A stretch of DNA of 6,802 bases from Gemmatimonadota bacterium (GCA_004357415.1 SMVY01000164.1:1-6802), one strand, 5' to 3'; shown: positions 1 to 6,113, numbered from the stretch's first letter. Notes: generated by a model not told the origin, from the sequence alone. Program-made: numbers and translations.

Positions 1-686
1 ACGTGGTGCAGACGTACGATTTCGGGGAGACCGACGACCACCTGTACTACCTGGCCCTCGAGTGGGCCCCCGGCGAGCCGCTGGCCACATTCGCCTCCCG
101 TTCGGGCCCCCTGGCACCTCAATTGGTGGCCCGCATCATCCGGCAACTCGGCGAAGGCCTCACCGCGGCCCACAAGGCCGAGATCATCCATCGTGACCTA
201 AAGCCGGCCAACGTCATGTACGACCCGGCCACCCAGAAGGCCATGCTGCTCGACTTCGGCATCGCCCGGGACGCCTCCAGCCAGCCCGAGGACCGGCTGA
301 CCCGAGCGGGCTTCTTTGTGGGGACGCTTCAGTACGTCGCTCCAGAGACACTCAGCGGGGAATTGGTGGGGGAGCAGGCCGATGTGTACAGCCTGGCCAC
401 CATCACCTACTACCTACTGACCGGCGAGCTACCGTTCCCCGGCCGAACACCGCGGGAACTATTCCAGCTATTGCTGTCACAGGACCCGACACCACTGAAC
501 TCCGCCATCAAGGGCCTCAAGTTCTCCCCCGCCCTCGAAGCCGGTGTCATGGCGGGCCTCAAGCGCGACCTCAAGGAACGCAGCAAGACCGTCGGAGATT
601 TCACCGACGGCTTCTGCCATGCGGCCGAGACCGAAGAGCCCCCCAAGACCGGCTTCCTCTCCAAGCTGTTCGGTAGCAAGGGGTGA
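1..686 (+). CDS. Hanks-type serine/threonine protein kinase, 5'-truncated by window edge
   Basis: C-terminal part of a bacterial eukaryote-like Ser/Thr kinase, which transfers ATP gamma-phosphate to Ser/Thr of protein substrates. The reading frame is open to the left edge. The first GTG at position 3 is almost certainly an internal valine, because the residues read like the NVVQ-Y-DFGE stretch before the hinge, so the glycine loop and ATP-binding lysine lie outside the window. Counting from that GTG: catalytic loop HRDLKPAN at 63-70, DFG at 84-86, APE at 113-115, and the alpha-F aspartate (QADVYS) near 127. All expected catalytic residues in this part are present, so it should be active. After the kinase fold there is only a short tail ending GFLSKLFGSKG, with no transmembrane segment, so a cytoplasmic enzyme is likely. 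The stop TGA (684-686) overlaps the pyrE start. Family assignment is firm; the substrate is unknown. Confidence 0.95.
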   Translation, partial: VVQTYDFGETDDHLYYLALEWAPGEPLATFASRSGPLAPQLVARIIRQLGEGLTAAHKAEIIHRDLKPANVMYDPATQKAMLLDFGIARDASSQPEDRLTRAGFFVGTLQYVAPETLSGELVGEQADVYSLATITYYLLTGELPFPGRTPRELFQLLLSQDPTPLNSAIKGLKFSPALEAGVMAGLKRDLKERSKTVGDFTDGFCHAAETEEPPKTGFLSKLFGSKG

Positions 687-1228
687 GCGACCAGGCAACC
701 CTGATCCAGCTCCTCAGGGACCGCTCGCTCCAAACCGGTGATTTCGTCCTGGCCTCCGGCCGGCGATCCAGCTACTACATCGACGCCCGCCCCACCACCA
801 TGTCGGCTCAAGGCCAGAAGGTCATAGGCCGCTTGGGGTTGGCGGCCATCCGCCAAGCCGGCTGGCGACCGGAAGCGGTCGGCGGCCTCACCATGGGTGC
901 CGATCCCGTGGCCTATGCCATTGCCTCTGCCAGCACCGACGCCCCTCCGGCGATCGACGCCTTCAGCGTGCGCAAGGCGGCCAAGGACCACGGGGCCAAG
1001 CGCCGCATCGAAGGCAATTTCTCTCCCGGGATGCCTGTGGTGGTGGTCGAGGACGTGATCACCTCGGGCCAATCAGCTCTGCAGGCGATCGACGCGGTAA
1101 CGGCGGAGGGAGGGAAGGTGCTGGGGGTCCTGAGCGTTGTGGACCGGCTGCAGGGTGGCCGGGAGTTGCTGGAATCGGCCGGGATTATAGTAGTTGTTCT
1201 TACTACTACTCACGACCTCGGACTGTAG
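683..1228 (+). CDS. pyrE: Orotate phosphoribosyltransferase
   Basis: Catalyses orotate + PRPP to orotidine 5'-monophosphate + pyrophosphate, the fifth step of de novo pyrimidine synthesis, in the cytoplasm. The 181-residue product has the family signatures: substrate-side SGRRSSYYIDAR near 25-36, the catalytic-loop pattern R97-K98-x2-K101-x-H103-G, and the PRPP-binding motif VVVVEDVITSGQSA at 119-132 with the two acidic residues E123/D124. Length is at the short end of the usual range of about 180-215. The GTG start at 683 forms a GTGA overlap with the upstream kinase stop. No well-spaced Shine-Dalgarno precedes it (the AAGGG at 678-682 touches the start), so translation is probably coupled to the kinase. 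The next in-frame ATG is at residue 40, after conserved sequence, so it is not the start. The last codons are unusually AT-rich (see findings). Confidence 0.95.
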   Translation: MSDQATLIQLLRDRSLQTGDFVLASGRRSSYYIDARPTTMSAQGQKVIGRLGLAAIRQAGWRPEAVGGLTMGADPVAYAIASASTDAPPAIDAFSVRKAAKDHGAKRRIEGNFSPGMPVVVVEDVITSGQSALQAIDAVTAEGGKVLGVLSVVDRLQGGRELLESAGIIVVVLTTTHDLGL

Positions 1229-1293
1229 CTTCTTGCCGCACCACCAGTGAACCCCCAATCAGCAACCCCAACGCTCCTGCCATAGACTGAGTG

Positions 1294-1312
1294 CGCAGGT
1301 CGCAGTACGCAG
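1294..1312. repeat. Three CGCAG direct repeats at 7-bp period
   Basis: CGCAG occurs at 1294-1298, 1301-1305 and 1308-1312, separated by GT and TA, giving a 7-bp period in the noncoding gap between convergent pyrE and the AraC-type gene. It resembles a very short heptamer tandem repeat. No function can be read from it. Confidence 0.5.
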
Positions 1313-1349
1313 TGGTTCCGTCCCCAGACCTTTCAGACTGCCCTTGCTG

Positions 1350-1377
1350 CCCCCGCCGTGTGCCCCCGCCCGCCCCC
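1350..1377 (-). other. Potential G-quadruplex on minus strand (C-tract cluster on plus)
   Basis: The plus strand has C tracts at 1350-1354, 1363-1367, 1369-1371 and 1373-1377, so the minus strand has four G tracts of 3-5 with loops of 1, 1 and 8 nt. It lies just past the stop codon of the minus-strand AraC-type gene, in its likely 3' untranslated RNA. The two 1-nt loops favour folding; the 8-nt loop is slightly longer than the usual limit. Seen by eye only. Confidence 0.4.
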
Positions 1378-1394
1378 TTCGTCTTCCTGTAACA

Positions 1395-1421
1395 GGAGGG
1401 CCATTACCGGCGCGGCCCTCC
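1395..1421. terminator. GC-rich hairpin at the 3' end of the AraC-type gene, possible terminator
   Basis: GGAGGGCC (1395-1402) pairs perfectly with GGCCCTCC (1414-1421) across an 11-nt loop that contains the regulator's TAA stop (1404-1406 on the minus strand). No T-tract follows on either strand, so it is not a standard intrinsic terminator. It could still pause polymerase or block 3' decay between the two convergent genes. It partly overlaps the palindrome TCCTGT-A-ACAGGA at 1385-1397. Confidence 0.35.
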
Positions 1422-2261
1422 CAGGGGACGGAACGTAGGCCAGATTCTCTCGTAGGGACTAATCATCCGGCTCAGGAACCGGTTGAGCGCGGTGGCAAAC
1501 GGGAAGCGGCGGCGGAACTCGGTGGCGGTAATCCCCAGCATGGCTCGCAAGTGGCGGCCCAGGCTCTGGGGCGAGGAATACTCGAGGCGGTAGGCGACGT
1601 CGGCCACGGAGAGTCCGCTGGATTCAAACAGCAGGGCGGCATGGAGTAGCCTGATCCCGGCGAGGTAGCTTTTGGGCGAGGGGAGTCCGGCCCTACCGAA
1701 GCGGGACATGAGGGTACTGGGCCGCAAGTCCAGTTGCCGGGCCAGTTGACGGACGGAAACGACTTCGGGCGCCAGCCGAATCACCGCTTCGAAGAACAAC
1801 CGGTTGTCCGCTGGCGTATTACCCAGGGCGTCCAGAATGGGACCTTGGATGCTGCTGACGGCCCTAGTGGCGGGAGGACCGACGATTTGGCGCAAGCGCT
1901 GCCACCCCGATGGGGAAGTGACGTCGACCACCTGTTGCACCCCGCTGGCACCGAGGTGCAACAGGGTTTCGCTGACCAAGGCCTCGTGTTGCGACACCAA
2001 GGCTACGGTCGGAATACCTGGAAAATCCCGAACCAGGTGCCCGACGGCACGGAGATCCCGATCCCGGCACCGGTGGACCGATACCAGGAAGGCATCCACC
2101 CCCCGCTCGCGCACGACGGATATGGCTTCGGGAACCGAGTCGCGGTGAACCACACGAAAACAGCCGTCGCCGGCCGCATCGACACGGGACCGCTCGCGGG
2201 GCATCAGCACCGTCGCCACGGTGGGGGGAGGGGAGTTCGTGGTTTTCGGCCGGTAGGGCAT
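1404..2261 (-). CDS. AraC-family transcriptional regulator with degenerate receiver-like N-terminus
   Basis: A 285-residue DNA-binding regulator. The C-terminal half (about 155-252) is an AraC/XylS double helix-turn-helix: first helix pair around SVRQLARQLDLRPSTLMSRF (168-187), then the conserved IRLLHAALLFESSGLSVADVAYRLEYSSPQSLGRHLRAMLG region with the signature spacing, ending TATEFRRRF. Residues about 14-126 have the alternating strand/helix pattern of a response-regulator receiver, but the third strand reads VDAFLVSVHR, with Ser61 or Val62 where the phospho-acceptor Asp should be, and the acidic pair after strand 1 is missing. It is therefore probably not controlled by phosphorylation at that site. 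The ATG at 2261 has GGAG (2268-2271, minus strand) 6 nt upstream; Met20 is an alternative start. It is divergent from the membrane kinase, and the spacer carries repeated operator-like sites. The target genes are inferred: itself, the kinase, or both. Confidence 0.88.
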   Translation of the reverse strand: MPYRPKTTNSPPPTVATVLMPRERSRVDAAGDGCFRVVHRDSVPEAISVVRERGVDAFLVSVHRCRDRDLRAVGHLVRDFPGIPTVALVSQHEALVSETLLHLGASGVQQVVDVTSPSGWQRLRQIVGPPATRAVSSIQGPILDALGNTPADNRLFFEAVIRLAPEVVSVRQLARQLDLRPSTLMSRFGRAGLPSPKSYLAGIRLLHAALLFESSGLSVADVAYRLEYSSPQSLGRHLRAMLGITATEFRRRFPFATALNRFLSRMISPYERIWPTFRPLGGPRR

Positions 2262-2263
2262 GC

Positions 2264-2290
2264 CTGGCTCCAGTTTCCTTTGGGAGCCAG
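2264..2290 (-). promoter_or_regulatory. Hairpin enclosing the ribosome binding site of the AraC-type gene
   Basis: The arms 2264-2271 and 2283-2290 are perfect 8-bp complements (CTGGCTCC/GGAGCCAG) with an 11-nt loop. In the minus-strand transcript the 3' arm contains the GGAG Shine-Dalgarno 6 nt before the ATG at 2261, and the loop carries a second purine-rich AAGGA. If formed in the mRNA, the stem would hide the ribosome binding site. As DNA the same inverted repeat could be an operator. Confidence 0.5.
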
Positions 2291-2302
2291 CTTACCAGGC
2301 GC

Positions 2303-2340
2303 GGTTCAACCAGGGTTCAAACCTCGCCCGAGTTCAAACC
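2303..2340. promoter_or_regulatory. Three GTTCAA(A)CC repeats, candidate regulator binding sites
   Basis: GGTTCAACC (2303-2311), GGTTCAAACC (2314-2323) and AGTTCAAACC (2331-2340) lie in the middle of the divergent spacer. The first two are themselves short inverted repeats (GGTT/AACC). Starts of the GTTCAA core are 11 and then 17 bp apart. AraC-family proteins often bind direct repeats, so these are candidate sites for the adjacent regulator. On the minus strand each reads TTGAAC, which could overlap a -35 element. The binding protein is inferred. Confidence 0.5.
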
Positions 2341-2408
2341 GTTCCGTGCCCGGCTTTCACGCGCAACTATGTGCCACGGTCGAGGCATCTAACTAGGGAA
2401 GTACCCCT

Positions 2409-2500
2409 GTGAGCCCCGTGGCGGGGAAACCCCGGAGTCGTGTCCGGCGTTGTCACCCTACTGGCACCCGACCAGATGCCGGACAGATTGGAGAACCACC
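2409..2500 (+). promoter_or_regulatory. Structured 5' leader of the membrane kinase gene
   Basis: Several stems compete. CCCCG (2414-2418) can pair with CGGGG (2422-2426), or that same CGGGG can pair with CCCCG (2430-2434). CCGGA (2432-2436) can pair with TCCGG (2443-2447), or TGTCCGGC (2441-2448) can pair with GCCGGACA (2478-2485), an 8-bp stem enclosing a small CTGG/CCAG hairpin (2461-2464/2472-2475). The last stem ends 4 nt before the kinase Shine-Dalgarno (2490-2493). A 38-codon reading frame (GTG 2409 to TGA 2525) runs through it. It does not match a riboswitch class I can recognise. The transcript start is unknown. Confidence 0.4.
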
Positions 2501-5500
2501 GTGCCCCCTACCCCATCGGCCCTGAGCGAACGGCTCCAAGCCGCCCTCGGCAAGCAGTACGTCATCGAGAGGGAGCTCGGTCGCGGCGGCATGGGGGTCG
2601 TGTTCCTGGCCAGTGACCTGACCTTGCACCGCCGGGTCGCCGTCAAGGTGGTGCAACCCGAACTGGCCGACCACGGCACCATCGCCCAGCGGTTCCTCAC
2701 CGAGGCCCGTACGGTGGCCCGGCTGAGACATCCCAACATCGTTGCCATCCATGCCGCCGCCGAAGACGGCGGGCTGCTGTATTACGTGATGGACTATGTG
2801 GCCGGGGAGAGTCTCCGGGAGCGTCTGAGCCGTGAGGAACGCCTACCGGTCGAAGACGTGTGCTGCATCGTCAAGGACATTGCCGCCGCGCTCAACGCGG
2901 CCGCAGGTGCGGGGGTGGTTCACCGGGACATCAAGCCGGCCAATGTTCTGTTGGACGCCGCTTCGGGCCGGGCCATGCTGGTCGACTTCGGCATCGCCCG
3001 GATCTGTGGCGCAGACGGCGGAGCGGTGATCACCGGCGACGGGCTGGTGCTGGGCACGCCGACGTACATGAGCCCGGAGCAGGCATCGGGCGAAGAGATC
3101 GACGCCCGCAGCGATCTCTACGCGCTCGGGGTCATGGGCTACGAGATGTTGGCCGGCAAGCCCCCGTTCGAGGGCTCGTATCGCCTGGTGGTGTCGCAAC
3201 ATTTGTCGACCAACCCCACAACCATCCGGCGGATGCGGGGGGATTGCCCCCCCAATCTGGCCCACGTGGTCATGCGAGCGCTCGAGAAGCCGCTAGCGGA
3301 TCGGTGGCAGAATGGGGCCGAGATGCGGGACGCGGTAGACGAGCCTCCGCGACCGGCCACGCCCCGGCGGCGCTGGCTGCAGGCCGCCGGGGCTGCGGCG
3401 GTGCTCATCTCGGTGCTGACTTTCGGGCTGACCCGGCCGGATCCCAATCGTATTCCCGCCGGGGTCAACCCCCGCCACTCGATGTTGGTGTTGCCGTTCG
3501 ACAACCTCCGCAATGAGCCATCCAGCGAGTGGTTGCAGGAAGGGAGCTTGAGCATGCTGGCGCTCGATCTCTCCCAATGGGACGACCTCGCGGTGGTGGA
3601 TCACGGACGGGTCCGCGACCTGCTCGACCAGAACGGACTTGCTCCAGGCGATCCGATAGGCCTAACACAAGCCCGGCAGTTGGCCCGAGAGGCGGGGGTG
3701 TGGACCGTCGTCCTCGGTGAATTCGACCAGGCTGGCGACTCACTCCACCTGACGGCCCGGGTGTTCGACGTGGCCACCGGCGAGCGCATCGACCTGGCGA
3801 GCGCCAGCGGGGTTCCGGGGACCGACGTCCGACCCCTGTTCGACGAGCTGGCGTCGAGTATCCTCAATTTGAGTGGTGCGCCGGACGACATCACCACTGA
3901 TCTTGCCCGGGCCACCACCGGATCGGTCGAGGCTTATCGGGCCTACCTCAGCGGCGTAGACCACCTGAACAAGTGGGAACTGGGCGACGCCATTCATGAC
4001 CTGAATCAGGCGACGCAGATCGACACCACGTTCGGGTTGGCGTACTACTACCTGGCCGTGTCGCGCGGATGGATCTACGGGGGCAACGATGCCGAGTCGA
4101 ATCGAGCCATCGCCTCTGCCGGGAGGTACTCGACCAATCTCCCGCTGACGCATCGGACACTGATCCGCGCCTATCGCGCCTTTATCGAGGGCAATCTCGC
4201 CATCGCCCGGCAGTATTACCAAGAGCTGATCGAGCGTGACGGCAACAACGCCGCCGCCTGGTACGGGCTGGGCGATTCGTGGTTCCACGACGACGGCGTC
4301 GCCAAGCCGGAGAGATTCACCCACGCCTTGCGAGCCTTCAAGCGCACCGGTGAACTCGACCCCGGCTTCACCTTGGCGTTGGAACACGTCGATTACATGC
4401 TGCACGAGGCGGGGAGGGCCTATCCACCGTTCGCCCTCATGCCGGCGGACTCCTTCGTGGCCACACGGTCCCAGGATGGCCGGTTGTCGATGGACTCCGT
4501 CGCGCTGACAGTTGCGGTCGACCGGGCGCGCAAAGCGTCGCTCGATTTGGCACGCGATTGGGTGGCCGCGCAGCCCAACGGCCTGCGGGCACAGTACGCC
4601 CTCATCGACGCCTACGTTAACGACGGGCAGTACCGCGCAGCCCACGCCGAGGCTGACCAGATCGCCGAAGATGGGGACCTCCATCCCGAACTCCCCTTCG
4701 CCCGGGCGCGTATCTTCTTCGCCGCCGGTGAACCGGAGCTGGCCGGCGAGACGTTGCGGGGGGCCTTGGACTCCGTCACGCCGGACGACTTCGGCGATCT
4801 CGATCCGGACTACAACCTGGTGGCGTCGGTCGAAGCGACCGCCAACGTGTTCGCCTATCAAGGCGATTTGGGCCGAGCGGCCCAGGCGATTCAGTTCGCC
4901 GACCAGGTGCGCACTGCGCTCGAACTCCGGCCGGCCACCCACAACACCGAGATCGACCCGCTCCAGTGGCAGCGCTGGCGCCTGAGCCACCTCTACTCCG
5001 CCACCGGGGCATCGCTCGCCATACAGCGCCGGGTGTGGGACGGCGCTGCCGAGGCGGCCCGTCGAGCAGACCCCGACGACCGGCCGCATGTGGCGCACTC
5101 GGGGGCCGCGGCCGCGCTGGGGATCTTCCTCCAGAGCAACGATACCACCGCGCTCACCGAACTGCGGGCCCTCACCGGTGAGGATTTTTCCCGTGAGGTG
5201 CGAGCCTGGCTCGCCGTCAACGAGGAGGACCCGACCGCAGCCCGTTCCATTCTCGAGCAAACCGGTCCCGCCAAGAAGACCGCCTGGTATCGCAAGCCGA
5301 TGGAAGCCGAGGTGTATTTCGAACTCGGAGACTACGGGAAGACCGTGTCGCTGCTCGAAGAGTTCGAGCCCGACCATTTCCGGACCGACTACTTCGACGT
5401 GCGCTGGGGAATGCTCGGCCGGGTCAGGATGCTGCGGGCGATGGCCTACGAAGAACTTGGCCGGACGGAGGATGCCCAGCGGGAGTACCGCCAAGTGGTG

Positions 5501-5593
5501 GCCCAGTGGCAGTCGGCCACGGAAGATCCATTCGACGCCCTGCGGAGTCGGGCGCAGCAGCGCCTGGCTTGGTTGTCGTCCCCAGCCGGTTGA
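2501..5593 (+). CDS. Transmembrane serine/threonine kinase with TolB/FlgO-like and TPR sensor region
   Basis: A 1030-residue receptor-like kinase. The start is GTG 2501, because GGAG (2490-2493) lies 7 nt upstream; a TTG at 2450 would add 17 residues without support. Kinase domain about 20-280: glycine loop GRGGMG (27-32), ATP lysine K49, alpha-C E68, HRDIKPAN (141-148), DFG (162-164), GTPTYMSPE (185-193), then DARSDLYALG. All catalytic residues are intact. PRRR at 288-291 precedes a single membrane helix at about 292-310, which places the kinase inside and the rest outside the membrane. From about 326 the sequence SMLVLPFDNL begins a TolB/FlgO-like domain to about residue 435. The remainder is helical with TPR-like units, clear at about 470-600 and at the C-terminus (VYFELGDYGKTVSLLEE, AMAYEELGRTEDAQREYRQVV). 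It probably senses an extracytoplasmic protein or ligand and signals inward. Divergent from the AraC-type regulator. Ligand and substrates are unknown. Confidence 0.92.
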   Translation: MPPTPSALSERLQAALGKQYVIERELGRGGMGVVFLASDLTLHRRVAVKVVQPELADHGTIAQRFLTEARTVARLRHPNIVAIHAAAEDGGLLYYVMDYVAGESLRERLSREERLPVEDVCCIVKDIAAALNAAAGAGVVHRDIKPANVLLDAASGRAMLVDFGIARICGADGGAVITGDGLVLGTPTYMSPEQASGEEIDARSDLYALGVMGYEMLAGKPPFEGSYRLVVSQHLSTNPTTIRRMRGDCPPNLAHVVMRALEKPLADRWQNGAEMRDAVDEPPRPATPRRRWLQAAGAAAVLISVLTFGLTRPDPNRIPAGVNPRHSMLVLPFDNLRNEPSSEWLQEGSLSMLALDLSQWDDLAVVDHGRVRDLLDQNGLAPGDPIGLTQARQLAREAGVWTVVLGEFDQAGDSLHLTARVFDVATGERIDLASASGVPGTDVRPLFDELASSILNLSGAPDDITTDLARATTGSVEAYRAYLSGVDHLNKWELGDAIHDLNQATQIDTTFGLAYYYLAVSRGWIYGGNDAESNRAIASAGRYSTNLPLTHRTLIRAYRAFIEGNLAIARQYYQELIERDGNNAAAWYGLGDSWFHDDGVAKPERFTHALRAFKRTGELDPGFTLALEHVDYMLHEAGRAYPPFALMPADSFVATRSQDGRLSMDSVALTVAVDRARKASLDLARDWVAAQPNGLRAQYALIDAYVNDGQYRAAHAEADQIAEDGDLHPELPFARARIFFAAGEPELAGETLRGALDSVTPDDFGDLDPDYNLVASVEATANVFAYQGDLGRAAQAIQFADQVRTALELRPATHNTEIDPLQWQRWRLSHLYSATGASLAIQRRVWDGAAEAARRADPDDRPHVAHSGAAAALGIFLQSNDTTALTELRALTGEDFSREVRAWLAVNEEDPTAARSILEQTGPAKKTAWYRKPMEAEVYFELGDYGKTVSLLEEFEPDHFRTDYFDVRWGMLGRVRMLRAMAYEELGRTEDAQREYRQVVAQWQSATEDPFDALRSRAQQRLAWLSSPAG

Positions 5594-5632
5594 CGGTAAC
5601 CGCCCCTCTCTTCCCGCCGCGACAGGAGGCGT

Positions 5633-5638
5633 TATGTT
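5633..5638 (+). promoter_or_regulatory. Candidate -10 element for rnpB
   Basis: TATGTT at 5633-5638 matches the TATAAT consensus at four of six bases and lies 7 nt before the inferred 5' end of the RNase P RNA, the right distance for a transcription start there. The partner -35 is poor (TTCCCG at 5611-5616, 16-nt spacer). Confidence 0.35.
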
Positions 5639-5645
5639 CCTTGGT

Positions 5646-6012
5646 GCGAAGCGGTCGGGTGCGGTGGTCGCGGGGCCTTAGGGCCTCGAGGAAAGTCCGA
5701 GCTCCACAGGGTAGATTGCCAGGTAACGCCTGGGCGCCGCAAGGCGACGGACAGGGCCACAGAAAACATACCGCCCATCTCGATGGGTAAGGGTGAAATG
5801 GTGGGGTAAGAGCCCACCGCGCCGCTGGTAACAGCGGTGGCAGGGTAACCCCCAGTCGGAGCAAGGCCAAATAGGCGGCGAGGTGCGACCCGCACCGTTC
5901 GAGCCGTGGGTAGGCTGCTCGAGGCGTCCGGCGACGGACGTCCCAGATAGATGATCGCCCGTCTACCTCGGTAGACGAACAGAACTCGGCTTACGGCCCG
6001 GCCTCCCTTCGC
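5646..6012 (+). ncRNA. rnpB: RNase P RNA, bacterial type A
   Basis: The catalytic RNA that, with the RnpA protein, removes 5' leaders from pre-tRNAs. The conserved blocks occur in order: GAGGAAAGTCCG (5688-5699), a CCAGGTAACGCCTGG hairpin near 5719-5733, GGGTAAGGGTGAAATGG (5785-5801), GTAAGAGCCCACCGC (5806-5820), CTGGTAACAG near 5825-5834, GGAGCAAGGCCAAATAGG (5858-5875), GGGTAGGCTGCTCGAGG (5908-5924), CCCAGATAGATGA (5942-5954) and ACAGAACTCGGCTTAC (5979-5994). Helix P1 closes the molecule: GCGAAG plus GGTCGGG (5646-5651, 5653-5659) pair with CCCGGCC plus CTTCGC (5997-6003, 6007-6012) with one U-G pair, which fixes the ends to within a few bases. By comparison with E. coli, GGT at 5882-5884 is the likely tRNA 3'-CCA binding motif of L15. 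About 367 nt, close to the E. coli length of 377. No clear T-tract terminator follows. Confidence 0.97.
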
Positions 6013-6055
6013 AACCATTCCCGGGGACACCGATCCCCCGCGGACCAACCCTGAC

Positions 6056-6084
6056 TTGCCGGCTTGCCCCGGCCGCGGTAAGTT
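6056..6084 (+). promoter_or_regulatory. Weak candidate sigma-70-like promoter before the small gene
   Basis: TTGCCG (6056-6061) and TAAGTT (6079-6084) are separated by exactly 17 nt and would start transcription near 6091, about 23 nt before the ATG at 6114. Matches to consensus are partial (TTGACA four of six, TATAAT three of six), so in GC-rich DNA this may be chance. Confidence 0.22.
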
Positions 6085-6113
6085 CTGCGCTTGCCGCAAG
6101 TTGCAATTCTACC

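Noticed and set aside
410..1072. 220-codon minus-strand frame across the kinase end and pyrE
   Set aside because: It is antisense to two well-identified genes, has low-complexity composition and no recognisable motif.
2333..2394. Sigma-70 promoter for the kinase (TATGTG at 2368 or TCTAAC at 2388 as -10)
   Set aside because: Neither has an acceptable -35 at normal spacing; I could not support a specific promoter.
1734..2396. 220-codon plus-strand frame opposite the AraC-type gene
   Set aside because: It runs through the clear AraC helix-turn-helix gene and the operator-like repeats; composition is that of a shadow frame.
2450..2500. TTG 2450 as kinase start, adding 17 residues
   Set aside because: GTG 2501 has GGAG at 7-nt spacing, and the extra residues lie in the structured leader and do not look like a kinase N-terminus.
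3740..5494. 584-codon open frame on the minus strand opposite the membrane kinase
   Set aside because: Long antisense frames are common opposite GC-rich genes. Its product shows no coherent domain, whereas the plus strand has clear TolB/FlgO-like and TPR sequence.
5590..5595. TTGACG as the -35 element of rnpB
   Set aside because: It is 37 nt from the plausible -10 at 5633 and no -10-like sequence lies 16-18 nt downstream of it.
6013..6113. Intrinsic terminator for rnpB
   Set aside because: Only short weak stems (for example CTTG/CAAG at 6090-6100) and no T-tract are visible.
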